Assembly (NCBI GenBank): GCA_023417935.1 | Contig: JAEZDY010000031.1 | Coordinates: 1-64,000, forward strand | Source of the DNA: Bacteroidota bacterium | Lineage (GTDB): Bacteria > Bacteroidota > Bacteroidia > Bacteroidales > Lentimicrobiaceae | Length of the DNA stretch: 64,000 nt | Direction of reading: 5' to 3' | Notes under the pieces: generated by a model | What the model was told of the DNA's origin: nothing | Seen by the model: only the letters and a program-made list of their open reading frames with translations | Database searches by the model: none | Translations under genes and position numbers: made by a program | Shown here: positions 7,568-16,694 of the stretch, piece after piece | Position numbering within the stretch: the first letter of the stretch is position 1 | How the letters are laid out: each line of letters starts with the position of its first letter

Positions 7568-9316
7568 ATGAAACAGACAATGAAATTAAGCTGGGTATTA
7601 ATAGCACTCCTGGCACTTACATTTATCTCTTCTTGTAAGAAGGATGATGATGATGACGATCCGGCAGTAGAAGTTATCGCAGGTTTTAATTTTGAAGTTG
7701 ACGCCACAAATTCTATGATGGTTAAATTTACTAACACATCACAGAATTATACATCTTCAAGTTGGGATTTCGGTGATGGTGAAACTTCAACAGAAGCTAA
7801 TCCAACACATGAATACGATGCACCTGGTGTTTACAAAGTAAAATTAACTGTTACAGGAGCTGGTGGATCAGACAATATAAGCAGAGATGTTTCTCTTGTT
7901 GATGCAAATGCACAGAAAACCATTTTAACTGGTGGTGACCAGAAAACCTGGCGATTAGTAAGATCTTCAGCTGGTGTATTCCCACTTAGTGTTGGACCTC
8001 AGGACTTTTCATCTGTATGGTGGAGCTTCGGAGGTGCTACTCCTCTTGCTGAGCGTACTTGTTTGCTAAATGATGACTGGACCTTCAAAGATGATGGTAC
8101 TATGGAATTCAGAGCAAACGGTGATTACTGGGGTGAAGCATTTGTAGGTACTACTAGAATCTTCGCTGAAGATTTAGCTGACAAATGTAATCCTACTACC
8201 GATATGCGTGGACCTAATGGTGAAGATCTCTCTGCTTGGGGAGATGGTGATCATCAATTCGAAATAGGTGATGGTAAATTAACTGTTACTGGAGAAGGTG
8301 CCTATATTGGACTAGTTAAAATCGGAAGTGGTGAAGAAGTAACCGTACCACAACAGTCAGTGACCTATGATATTGTCACCCTAACTGAAGGTACAGTTGA
8401 TACACTTATAATAGATTCAAAATATACAACTGGCGACGGTCAGGCTGCATATTGGAGAGTTGTTTTAGTTCATTATGACAATCCTGGTGATGAACCACCA
8501 ATACCAACTGGTAATCCTCCTGCAGCAGATTTCACAATGTCAGTTGATGGCATGACTGCTACATTTACAAATACATCAACAGGAGATCCTCAAACATACT
8601 TATGGAATTTCGGTGACGGTTCAGAATCAACTGAAGCCAACCCAACTCATACATATGCAACACCAGGGATCTATGAAGTTAGCTTCACTGCTACTAATGG
8701 AAACGGATCAGGTGCTGCTGCTGGAGTTGTTTTAGCCTCAGAAACAGAACTGACCGAAGCTGATCTATTGGGAACATGGAAGATTCATCTTGCTGAAAAA
8801 ACCATATTTGTAGGTCCAGGTCTTGGTTTAAGTAACTGGTGGGCAGTTCCAATGGCAGAAATGCAGGAAGGACAGGCATGGGGTTGTATGATGAATGATG
8901 AATTCATTTTCACTACAGGTGGCGTATATGAGTACAAAACCAATGGTGATGCCCGTAACGATGGTTATATGAATCAACCTGCAGGCTGTTTCGCTGACAA
9001 TGAGTTAGTGGATTTTCCATTCCTTTCAGCTACTCACTCATGGGAACTTAACTCTGATGGTGCAGAACAAACTATTGTGTTAACTAATGGTCCTTCACAA
9101 GCTGCATTTATAGGTTTCTATAAAGGGTACTATGGTGGTGAAAATGCTGGTGGTTCAACTGCACCTAACGGTGGTAACCCAACTAATCAATATCAGGTTA
9201 TGGGGCATGGAACTATTGATGGTGTTGAGTATCTTTATCTATCAGTTGACCTCAACGGTGATGAGGTAGATGGTAATGGATGGTCAGTTATCCTTGAAAA
9301 AGTTGCTGTAAAATAA
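7568..9316 (+). CDS. PKD-domain lipoprotein, probable surface glycan-binding protein (SusE/F position)
   Basis: 582 residues. The signal peptide ends in a lipobox with Cys about residue 23 (ISSCKK), followed by a run of Asp, which resembles a surface lipoprotein export signal. Two PKD domains lie at about 38-115 and 316-390, each with the (W/L)xFGDG(E/S)xSTEANPTHxY core. Each is followed by a roughly 180-residue beta-rich module with aromatic pairs (VWWSFGG, SNWWAVP) and an LLNDDWTF or MMNDEFIF motif, so the protein is an internal duplication. By position it should be the surface glycan-binding lipoprotein of the beta-glucan locus; binding is inferred. It is first in the operon, after a consensus promoter, and is followed by a hairpin terminator. 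Confidence 0.8.
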   Translation: MKQTMKLSWVLIALLALTFISSCKKDDDDDDPAVEVIAGFNFEVDATNSMMVKFTNTSQNYTSSSWDFGDGETSTEANPTHEYDAPGVYKVKLTVTGAGGSDNISRDVSLVDANAQKTILTGGDQKTWRLVRSSAGVFPLSVGPQDFSSVWWSFGGATPLAERTCLLNDDWTFKDDGTMEFRANGDYWGEAFVGTTRIFAEDLADKCNPTTDMRGPNGEDLSAWGDGDHQFEIGDGKLTVTGEGAYIGLVKIGSGEEVTVPQQSVTYDIVTLTEGTVDTLIIDSKYTTGDGQAAYWRVVLVHYDNPGDEPPIPTGNPPAADFTMSVDGMTATFTNTSTGDPQTYLWNFGDGSESTEANPTHTYATPGIYEVSFTATNGNGSGAAAGVVLASETELTEADLLGTWKIHLAEKTIFVGPGLGLSNWWAVPMAEMQEGQAWGCMMNDEFIFTTGGVYEYKTNGDARNDGYMNQPAGCFADNELVDFPFLSATHSWELNSDGAEQTIVLTNGPSQAAFIGFYKGYYGGENAGGSTAPNGGNPTNQYQVMGHGTIDGVEYLYLSVDLNGDEVDGNGWSVILEKVAVK

Positions 9317-9338
9317 TAAATACCTAAGTTCTTAAAAG

Positions 9339-9382
9339 GTCAAGAGTGAGATTTTTATGAATTCTCGCTCTTGGCTTTTTAA
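9339..9382 (+). terminator. Intrinsic terminator inside the operon, after the PKD lipoprotein
   Basis: CAAGAGTGAGA (9341-9351) pairs with TCTCGCTCTTG (9363-9373) with one G-U pair and a loop of about 11 nt, followed by GCTTTTT. It stands only 13 nt before the GH16 start, so it would attenuate transcription into GH16-SusC-SusD. Confidence 0.75.
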
Positions 9383-9395
9383 TTAAATACATGTC

Positions 9396-10190
9396 ATGAA
9401 GCTAATCGTATTTTTATTACTGTTTTTGATTTGTGGAAATTCCTTTTCACAAGATAATCTTATATGGAGTGACGAGTTCAATGGTAATGGCTCGCCTGAT
9501 TCTAATGTTTGGTCCTATAATCTCGGTGCTACCGGATATGGTAACAATGAAATCCAAAATTATACTGATCATCTGATAAACTCTCGTCAGGAAAATGGAA
9601 TACTGATTATTGAAGCTCATAAAAATGGAGGTGAATGGACATCAGCCAGGCTAATAAGCAAGGACAAGTTTTATTTCACTTATGGAAGAATAGTATTCAG
9701 AGCCAAGTTACCTTCAGGAATAGGAACATGGCCTGCATTATGGATGCTCGCCCAGAACATAGATGAGGTTGGGTGGCCAGAAGGCGGGGAAATAGATGTG
9801 ATGGAGCATGTGGGTAGGCGCCCTGGTGTAGTTCAGGCTGCTTTACATACTACCTCAAGTCATGGCAATACTGTAAATCTGGGATTTACTGATGTACCTG
9901 ATTACAATACTCAGTTTCATCTTTATGAAGCAAACTGGACAAAAGATAAAATTGAGTTTAGTGTTGATGGGGAAGTATTCTATACATATCAGCCTGCAAT
10001 AAAAGATAAAGACACCTGGCCATTTAATAAGCCGCAATTTATTATCATGAACATTGCTATGGGGGGCAATTTTGGCAGTTATCCTGAATTTGAAACTAAT
10101 GGACTTAAGAATGGAATAGAGCCAGAGCTTTCATTTGCCAGGATGGAAGTGGATTACGTTAGAGTTTATAAAAATGAAGATTTAAAATAG
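9396..10190 (+). CDS. GH16-family beta-glucanase (laminarinase-like), secreted
   Basis: 264 residues. The signal peptide ends near NSFSQ. A single GH16 jelly-roll domain fills the rest, starting at LIWSDEFNG. The catalytic motif ExDxxE is GGEIDVMEH (E132 nucleophile, D134, E137 acid/base). The ALWMLAQ substrate strand and the terminal VDYVRVYKN strand are intact. Bacteroidota GH16 enzymes of this compact form hydrolyse beta-1,3- or beta-1,3/1,4-glucans such as laminarin. A Cys at residue 13 could be a poor lipobox, but signal peptidase I cleavage is more likely. It lies between the PKD lipoprotein and SusC genes, directly after a terminator hairpin. Confidence 0.92.
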   Translation: MKLIVFLLLFLICGNSFSQDNLIWSDEFNGNGSPDSNVWSYNLGATGYGNNEIQNYTDHLINSRQENGILIIEAHKNGGEWTSARLISKDKFYFTYGRIVFRAKLPSGIGTWPALWMLAQNIDEVGWPEGGEIDVMEHVGRRPGVVQAALHTTSSHGNTVNLGFTDVPDYNTQFHLYEANWTKDKIEFSVDGEVFYTYQPAIKDKDTWPFNKPQFIIMNIAMGGNFGSYPEFETNGLKNGIEPELSFARMEVDYVRVYKNEDLK

Positions 10191-10303
10191 ACAAATACTT
10201 CAAAACCCAGTTTAGTTCATTTTATCAAAGAGATATGTTGGGAATAGCCAATCGTTTAGTATCAGTAAGTCGATTTTATTAAGTAATTAAACAATCACAA
10301 AAT

Positions 10304-13234
10304 ATGAAAAAGATAGTTACTCTTTTATTCTTGTCACTGTTTTCACTTTTTGCTTTCTCACAAGGCAGAATAATTACAGGAACAGTGACTGACAATACCG
10401 GAACCGGAATACCTGGTGTTACGGTATTACTTGTTGGTACTAATACCGGGGCGGTGACAGATTTGGATGGAAAATTTAGCATCAATGCCTCACAAGGAAC
10501 CTTGCGTTTCAGTTTTGTAGGCTTTACTCCTCAGGAAGTGGCAATTGGCACTCAAAATGTAATTAATATTGTACTTGAAGAAGAACTTACTGAATTAAAC
10601 GAAGTTGTTGTTATTGGTTATGGTACCCAGTTAAAACGAGATGTAAGTACTGCAGTAGTTGTAGTTGATGAAGAATCAATACGTGAACGACCGATAGTTT
10701 CAGCTGCTCAGGCGTTGCAAGGTAAGGCTGCAGGTGTTCAGGTTGTTCAGAATTCTGGAAAACCAGGGGCCTCTATGAGCGTTAGAGTTAGAGGAGCAAC
10801 GTCCGTACTATCATCTAATGATCCCCTTTATGTAGTTGACGGAATACTAGGTGCTGATATCAGGGGATTAAATCCTAATGATATTGAAAGTATGACGGTA
10901 TTAAAGGATGCTACATCTGCTGCAATCTATGGCTCAAGAGGTGCGAATGGTGTAGTAATTATTACTACTAAAAGAGGAGTTGAAAATCAACCACTTATAA
11001 GCTTTAATACATACTACGGCATGTCAAATTTGAGAAAGCCAATAGATGTATTGTCAACAAAGCAATATCGTGACCTTATGAATGAGATTTCACCCAATAG
11101 TGTTGATCCATCAGAAACTGGTTACACTAATTGGAGTGATGAGATCTTTGAAACCGGGAGTACTCAATCATATCAACTTTCAATCAGTGGTGGTGATAGT
11201 AAGAATAGATATTATGTGTCAGGAAATTATCTGGCAGAAGATGGAATTGTACGACCCGCTAATTTTGAAAGGTTTTCTGTAAGGCTTAATCTTGATAATG
11301 AACTCAGGCCTTGGTTGAAAATGAGTACAAGTATGTCAGTAGGTCAATTTAATTCAAAAGACACACCTGACAATTTAAGCTCAGGAAGGGGCGGCGTAAT
11401 TATGAGTGCACTTAACACACCTCCTTTCCTTTCAATTTATAGTAGTGATACAAGCCAGGTAGGTTGGTTTGATCCCAATCCTTTCCAGCCTTCATGGGAA
11501 AACCCTGTAGCTTACATGGAAGGTCCTGATCAAAAGAATACTGACCGTTCAATTTCAGGAAGTGTTAGCATTGAAGCCCGTATAATTGAAGGATTATACT
11601 ACAGACCAAAATTTGGAATTGACCTGAATAACCATCAGTGGGATTATTTCCTTGACCCTGTCAGGACAGTGTTTGGAAGGCAGCAAAATGGCATTGGGCG
11701 AGCTGCACGTGATAATTCTTTCAAGTGGTTGTTTGACCATACACTTGATTATTCCCGATCCTTCGGGGAACATAATTTCACAGTTATGGCAGGAAGTAGT
11801 GCTGAAAAATTCAGAGGTGAAAATTCTTATATGGAAGGTACCGACTATAACATAGACTACGGCGTTCAAACTATAAATGCAGCAAATGTTATTCAAACAG
11901 GGAGCACAAGTATACAAGAGTGGGCAATGGCCTCATTCATGGGACGTGTAACATATAATTACGCTGGTAAGTATTACTTCCTTGCTAATTATAGAGTTGA
12001 TGGAACCTCCAAACTGAGTAATCCATGGGGAAATATGCCTTCAGCTTCAATTGCCTGGCGAATTTCTTCAGAACCTTTTATGGAGGGTGCTTCTTTTATT
12101 GATGACTTGAAACTCCGGGCTGGCTGGGGTGTTACAGGAAATGTTGAAGGTGTTAGTAACTATTCAAATATTGGAGGAATTAGTTTTAATAGAAGACCTC
12201 CAACCAACCCTGCTTCAGGTCCTTCAATCAGCATCACTTCATACGGTAATCCTGATCTGAAGTGGGAAACAACAGAGCAAACAAATCTCGGGTTTGATCT
12301 CACTATATTAAGAGGCAGGGTAGTTGTTGCCTTTGATACTTATCTGAAAAAGTCAAAAGATGTAATTCTCCCAGTTCAATTACAAACTTCACTTTCACCT
12401 TCAGTAATTATTACAAATGCTGGTGAAATTGAAAACAGAGGCTTGGAATTCAGCATAAGCAGTATGAATACTGTAAAAGAATTCAAGTGGTCAACTGATT
12501 TGAATATGTCATTCAATAAAAATGAAGTTATATCTCTTGATTATACTAAAGTGTATTCTTTTGGACATGTTTATAGCAATAACGAAAATGGTGTAATCTT
12601 AAGAGAAGGAGTTGGGCTTGGAACTTTCTTTGGATATATTTCTGATGGTGTTAATCCTGAGACTGGTGATATAATGTATAGGGATCTAAATCAAAATGGA
12701 ATTCTTGATCCTGGAGACCGTACAGTTATAGGATCGGGGATGCCTGATTTCATCTTTGGAATTACAAATTCTTTCAACTATAAGAAGTTCGACTTTAGTT
12801 TCTTCCTGCAGGGAAGTTATGGAAATGAAGTGTTTAACTCTACTCGTATTGACCTGGAAGGTATGTTTGACAGCAAAAACCAATCAGTAGATGTATTAAG
12901 GAGATGGACACCAGACAATACGATAACAGATATCCCAAGAGCAATTGGTGGAGGTAATACCAGTAATGTTAGAAACTCAACCAGATTTGTTGAAGATGGT
13001 TCTTATGTTAGATTAAAGTCAATCACTTTAGCCTATAGAATATTGGAAAACCATAAGGTATTTAAACTATTGTCACTATATGTTACCGGACAGAACCTGT
13101 TGACACTTACTGACTATAGTGGATTTGATCCGGAAGTAAGTCAATATGGAAATAATGCCATCGAAACAGGATTTGATTATGGAACATATCCTCAATCGCG
13201 CACAGTAATTGTTGGTTTAAATGTACAATTTTAA
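10304..13234 (+). CDS. SusC/RagA-family TonB-linked outer membrane transporter
   Basis: 976 residues. A signal peptide is followed by the CarboxypepD_reg-like N-terminal extension (about 22-100, IITGTVTDNTGTGIPGVTV). The TonB-box/linker region contains LNEVVVIGYGTQ, and the plug domain has YVVDG and LKDATSAAIYGSRGANGV. A long 22-strand beta-barrel ends in the aromatic-type VIVGLNVQF. SusC proteins import oligosaccharides across the outer membrane with a SusD lid, powered by TonB. Here the cargo should be beta-gluco-oligosaccharides released by GH16/GH30. The stop lies 12 nt before the susD-like start. Confidence 0.95.
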   Translation: MKKIVTLLFLSLFSLFAFSQGRIITGTVTDNTGTGIPGVTVLLVGTNTGAVTDLDGKFSINASQGTLRFSFVGFTPQEVAIGTQNVINIVLEEELTELNEVVVIGYGTQLKRDVSTAVVVVDEESIRERPIVSAAQALQGKAAGVQVVQNSGKPGASMSVRVRGATSVLSSNDPLYVVDGILGADIRGLNPNDIESMTVLKDATSAAIYGSRGANGVVIITTKRGVENQPLISFNTYYGMSNLRKPIDVLSTKQYRDLMNEISPNSVDPSETGYTNWSDEIFETGSTQSYQLSISGGDSKNRYYVSGNYLAEDGIVRPANFERFSVRLNLDNELRPWLKMSTSMSVGQFNSKDTPDNLSSGRGGVIMSALNTPPFLSIYSSDTSQVGWFDPNPFQPSWENPVAYMEGPDQKNTDRSISGSVSIEARIIEGLYYRPKFGIDLNNHQWDYFLDPVRTVFGRQQNGIGRAARDNSFKWLFDHTLDYSRSFGEHNFTVMAGSSAEKFRGENSYMEGTDYNIDYGVQTINAANVIQTGSTSIQEWAMASFMGRVTYNYAGKYYFLANYRVDGTSKLSNPWGNMPSASIAWRISSEPFMEGASFIDDLKLRAGWGVTGNVEGVSNYSNIGGISFNRRPPTNPASGPSISITSYGNPDLKWETTEQTNLGFDLTILRGRVVVAFDTYLKKSKDVILPVQLQTSLSPSVIITNAGEIENRGLEFSISSMNTVKEFKWSTDLNMSFNKNEVISLDYTKVYSFGHVYSNNENGVILREGVGLGTFFGYISDGVNPETGDIMYRDLNQNGILDPGDRTVIGSGMPDFIFGITNSFNYKKFDFSFFLQGSYGNEVFNSTRIDLEGMFDSKNQSVDVLRRWTPDNTITDIPRAIGGGNTSNVRNSTRFVEDGSYVRLKSITLAYRILENHKVFKLLSLYVTGQNLLTLTDYSGFDPEVSQYGNNAIETGFDYGTYPQSRTVIVGLNVQF

Positions 13235-13246
13235 AGGTATAAGGCT

Positions 13247-14713
13247 ATGAAAAGATATATAAAAATTCTATTACTAACATCATGGTTGTTGCCATTCTAT
13301 GCATGTGAGGACTTCCTTGACCTCGAACCACTTTCACAACCTGTTGCCGTTGATAAGGGTGATGTAAATGACACTGTGATCTATGAAACGGCAGCACAAT
13401 TTGAAGCTGCATTAGGTGGGGTTTACAGTGACTTTAGAAACGAATACTGGGAATTGGATTATTTTGTTAATGGTGATGCTCAATCGGATGATGCATACGC
13501 CGGAGCTGATAATCCTGCAAATTTCCAGATAGATGAAATGCGTATTGACGCCACAAACTCAAATGTAAGTCGTGATTGGGCATACTTATATGGAACCATC
13601 GGAAAAGCTAACATTATAATAAATAACGTATTTGAAATAGAAGAACCAGGTTTTTCTGATCAACGAAAAGGTGAGATTAAAGGAGAAGCATCCTTTATAA
13701 GAGCTTTTCATTATTTTCAACTTGTGCAGTTGTGGGGAGCTGTCCCACTTCAGTTAAAGGAAATTACAACTGTTAGTGCTGAGCTCTTACCAGTTATTTA
13801 TCCGCAAATGTTTCCTGCGAGAGCTACTGAGGAAGAAGTATATAATCAGATTATACAGGATCTTGAATACGCTCTAGGTACTGTACCAGCTACTGGTCCT
13901 GACAAAGGTTATGTAACAACTGGTGCTGTTAATGCCGTGTTAGCAAAGGTGTATGCTACAAAGGAGCCTAAGCAATGGGATAAAGTAGTACAATATGCTG
14001 ATGCCGTGATTAATGGTCCATATAGTTTATTGGAAAACTATGATGACTTGTGGAACGGACAAAATGAGAACTCTTCAGAAGCTATTTTTGAGATTAACTA
14101 TGAAGGGACATCATCTTCAGGTAACTGGGGAGCTAGTATGTTCAGGGGTGTTGATTGGAAAAAATTTAACACTCCTTCGCATGACCTCGTTGCTGCTTTT
14201 GATGAGGAGGGCGACATGATAAGGAAGAATGCTTCTATTGATTTTCAGGATGTTTCAGGTAAGTGGGGTGACCCTTACTGGCCACAGACAGAGTTCCCGT
14301 TTATTAATAAGTATCGCGATATCTCGAGTCCCAGTCCACAAAACTATATATTCCTTCGACTTGCTGATATAATGCTGTTAAAAGCCGAAGCATTAAATGA
14401 ACAAGGTGATGTATCAGGTGCTGCTCAGTTAGTTAACGAGATACGTTCACGCGTTGACCTGCCAGATACTGATGCATCAACTCAGGAAGAGATGCGACTG
14501 GCCATTGCAAAAGAGCGAAGGCTTGAACTTGCATTTGAAGGACACAGGTGGTTTGACCTTAAAAGAACGGGCAGGGCAATTGAAGTTATGAGTAGTGTTG
14601 ACGGTCCACAAGGTCCTATAACTTACCCTGTTAATGAGAATAAGCTGGTATGGCCTATCCCACAGAGCGAGTTGGACAATAATGCTAATTTGGTTCAGAA
14701 CCCTGGTTACTAA
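13247..14713 (+). CDS. SusD/RagB-family nutrient-binding lipoprotein
   Basis: 488 residues. The signal peptide ends in a lipobox with Cys at about residue 20 (FYACEDFLDLEPLSQP), the classic SusD beginning. TPR-like helices and the family C-terminus RRLELAFEGHRWFDLKRTG followed by VWPIPQSELDNN are present. It forms the lid of the SusC barrel at the cell surface and captures oligosaccharide. It is 12 nt after SusC, and the pair is ended by the terminator at 14787-14832. Confidence 0.95.
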   Translation: MKRYIKILLLTSWLLPFYACEDFLDLEPLSQPVAVDKGDVNDTVIYETAAQFEAALGGVYSDFRNEYWELDYFVNGDAQSDDAYAGADNPANFQIDEMRIDATNSNVSRDWAYLYGTIGKANIIINNVFEIEEPGFSDQRKGEIKGEASFIRAFHYFQLVQLWGAVPLQLKEITTVSAELLPVIYPQMFPARATEEEVYNQIIQDLEYALGTVPATGPDKGYVTTGAVNAVLAKVYATKEPKQWDKVVQYADAVINGPYSLLENYDDLWNGQNENSSEAIFEINYEGTSSSGNWGASMFRGVDWKKFNTPSHDLVAAFDEEGDMIRKNASIDFQDVSGKWGDPYWPQTEFPFINKYRDISSPSPQNYIFLRLADIMLLKAEALNEQGDVSGAAQLVNEIRSRVDLPDTDASTQEEMRLAIAKERRLELAFEGHRWFDLKRTGRAIEVMSSVDGPQGPITYPVNENKLVWPIPQSELDNNANLVQNPGY

Positions 14714-14786
14714 CTATTATTAACCGTCCTCCAGATTGAGAAAAGAATAGAGACTATTAAGCAATAATATCAGATTCAAACAGTTA

Positions 14787-14832
14787 AAGAAAAAGGGTTA
14801 TTATCACATACTGAAATAACCTTTTTTCTTTT
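14787..14832 (+). terminator. Intrinsic terminator after SusD of locus 1
   Basis: AAAAAGGGTTATT (14790-14802) pairs with AATAACCTTTTTT (14815-14827), with a 12-nt loop and a T-rich tail. It separates the SusCD unit from the lipoprotein GH30 gene. Confidence 0.8.
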
Positions 14833-14888
14833 CCAAAGTAGGAATTTCTACAGATAAGATTAATCGCTTTAAATTGTCAGTCTTTTTA

Positions 14889-15012
14889 CTGCAATTACAT
14901 TGAAACAACTTACTTTGAAACAATTATGAAGACTGCAAATTACAGTGAAACAATTATGAAGACTGCAAAATACATTGATACAATTATAAAGACTGCAAAT
15001 TAACAATTATGA
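14889..15012 (+). repeat. 30-bp tandem repeat in the GH30 leader
   Basis: Three full units start at 14916, 14946 and 14976, exactly 30 bp apart, each built on TGAAACAATTATGAAGACTG. A decayed unit precedes them (from 14889). A final partial unit (CAATTATGAA, 15003-15012) includes the GH30 start codon at 15009. The array thus looks like an expansion of the gene's own initiation region. Confidence 0.8.
14926..15003 (+). CDS. Possible 25-codon upstream ORF created by the 30-bp repeat
   Basis: Because the repeat is 30 nt long it stays in frame. ATG 14926 opens a 25-codon frame, MKTANYSETIMKTAKYIDTI and five more residues, ending at TAA 15001-15003, five nt before the GH30 ATG. A second ATG lies at 14956. 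It could be a leader peptide that couples translation to GH30, or simply a by-product of the repeat. There is no direct evidence that it is translated. Confidence 0.3.
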   Translation: MKTANYSETIMKTAKYIDTIIKTAN

Positions 15013-16508
15013 ATCAATCAAAAAATTTAGTAATGAACACTTTCGTAAACCACATACTTACATATAGACTAATGCTCATTGGACTATTATCACTCATGGC
15101 ATTCTCAGGTTGTGAAGGGAAGGAAGAATTTCCAGATGATCCCCCTGTGGAGCCAAAGGATACTGTAGTCGCCACAGTTTATCTAACAAGGGGTGATCAG
15201 TTGAAATTATTCTCCAAAGAAGCAGATATCAGTATTAAACCTGTTCAAACCGGTAGTTTCCCTGTAATTACAGTTGATACTTCTGTAACATTTCAAACCA
15301 TAGAAGGCTATGGGGCTGCACTTACCGGCTCATCTGCATATCTTTTAAAAAGGAAAATGAGCAATGGAGCAAGAAATACGCTTTTGAGAGACTTATTTGA
15401 TCCTGAAACGGGAATAGGGATCTCATACCTGCGTTTAACAATGGGGGCATCTGATTTTTCACTATCCAACTTTAGTTATAGCGACCCGCCAGCTGGTCAG
15501 ACAGATTTTGACCTGCAATACTTTAGTCTTTCACAGGATACGCTTGATGTGATTCCAATGGCAAAAGAAATAGTAGCTATCTACCCTGATATGACTTATT
15601 TAGGCTCACCTTGGAGTGCTCCTGCCTGGATGAAAACGAATAAAGATATGGTAGGTGGAAGTCTCCGCACAGACTCCTATAGTGTGTATGCTGATTACTT
15701 CGTCAAGTACATCCAACAGATGGGACAAGAAGGTATAAGAATTGATGCAGTAACACCTCAGAATGAGCCACTCCATTCTACAGCTTCATATCCATGCATG
15801 GATATGCAACCAATTGAACAACTAAACTTTATTAAAGATCATTTAGGGCCCAAACTACAGGTAGCAGGACTTGATACTAAGATAATTACTTACGACCATA
15901 ACTGGGACAGGCCTGACTATCCAATCACCATATTGAATGATCCGGAAGCTAAACAATATGTTGCCGGTTCTGCTTTTCATGCATATGGAGGAACCGTAAG
16001 TGCTATGACAACAGTACACAATGCACATCCTGATAAAGGACTATATTTCACTGAAATATCAGGCGGTGGATGGGCAACTGACTTCTCTGAAAATTTAATG
16101 TGGAACATGCAGAATATTTTTATCGGTACTGCCAAGAACTGGTCGAAGAACGCATTACTCTGGAATCTGGCGCTGGATGAAAATGATGGACCGCAAAATA
16201 ACGGCTGTGGTAACTGCCGGGGAGTTGTTACTATCAATTCCGGTTCAGGTGTTGTAACAAAGAATGTGGAGTATTATGCTCTTGCACATTTCACAAAATT
16301 TGTCCGTCCCGGTGCAGTACGCATTTCTACTATGCTACCTCAGGGATTGAATAATATTGATGCTGTTAGTTTTCAGAATGCAGATGGGAAAATAGTGATG
16401 GTGGCTGTTAACAGCAGTAGTGAGAATAAGGTTTTTAGTATTAAACAGAATAAAAAGTACATGGCTTACACCCTTCCAGCGAAATCAGTGGTAACGATAG
16501 CATGGTAA
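15009..16508 (+). CDS. GH30-family glycoside hydrolase, lipoprotein
   Basis: 499 residues. A signal anchor ends in a lipobox with Cys about residue 35 (MAFSGCEGKEE), so it is an outer-membrane lipoprotein. GH30 marks are IEGYGAALTGSSA, GSPWSAPAWMKT, the acid/base Glu in TPQNEP (about E253) and the nucleophile Glu in LYFTEISGGGW (about E349), plus the C-terminal beta-sandwich. The FTEISGG form and the lipoprotein anchor resemble GH30 beta-1,6-glucanases of laminarin loci; exact specificity is not proven. It differs clearly from the first GH30 (5720-7174), so the two are not a recent duplication. An internal ATG at 15033 is an alternative start. A terminator follows at 16610-16648. Confidence 0.92.
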   Translation: MNQSKNLVMNTFVNHILTYRLMLIGLLSLMAFSGCEGKEEFPDDPPVEPKDTVVATVYLTRGDQLKLFSKEADISIKPVQTGSFPVITVDTSVTFQTIEGYGAALTGSSAYLLKRKMSNGARNTLLRDLFDPETGIGISYLRLTMGASDFSLSNFSYSDPPAGQTDFDLQYFSLSQDTLDVIPMAKEIVAIYPDMTYLGSPWSAPAWMKTNKDMVGGSLRTDSYSVYADYFVKYIQQMGQEGIRIDAVTPQNEPLHSTASYPCMDMQPIEQLNFIKDHLGPKLQVAGLDTKIITYDHNWDRPDYPITILNDPEAKQYVAGSAFHAYGGTVSAMTTVHNAHPDKGLYFTEISGGGWATDFSENLMWNMQNIFIGTAKNWSKNALLWNLALDENDGPQNNGCGNCRGVVTINSGSGVVTKNVEYYALAHFTKFVRPGAVRISTMLPQGLNNIDAVSFQNADGKIVMVAVNSSSENKVFSIKQNKKYMAYTLPAKSVVTIAW

Positions 16509-16609
16509 TCTCTATACCTTTATATGGTATAATCAAATGATTGTTGTAAAATAGCAGGAGAAATAAAACAAAATAATTGATGAATTAACGATCAAATAGG
16601 AGGAAATCA

Positions 16610-16648
16610 AAAGAGGAGGAAATCAAATGATTTCCTCCTCTTTTTTTA
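16610..16648 (+). terminator. Strong intrinsic terminator, locus 1 end
   Basis: AAGAGGAGGAAATCA (16611-16625) pairs with TGATTTCCTCCTCTT (16628-16642), followed by a T run. The stem is nearly perfect, so it may also act on the convergent EF-G-like gene. The 14-nt word AGGAGGAAATCAAA is duplicated at 16598 and 16614. Confidence 0.85.
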
Positions 16649-16694
16649 TTGCAATTCAACATGAAGCAACTTGATGAAGCTAATAGCTGAAACT

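Noticed and set aside
11594..11917. 107-codon open frame on the minus strand inside SusC
   Set aside because: It is antisense to a fully conserved SusC gene, has no recognisable domain and no promoter-like site.
14889..15012. CRISPR-like array of 30-bp repeats
   Set aside because: The units are directly adjacent with no spacers, and no cas gene is present. It is a simple tandem repeat.
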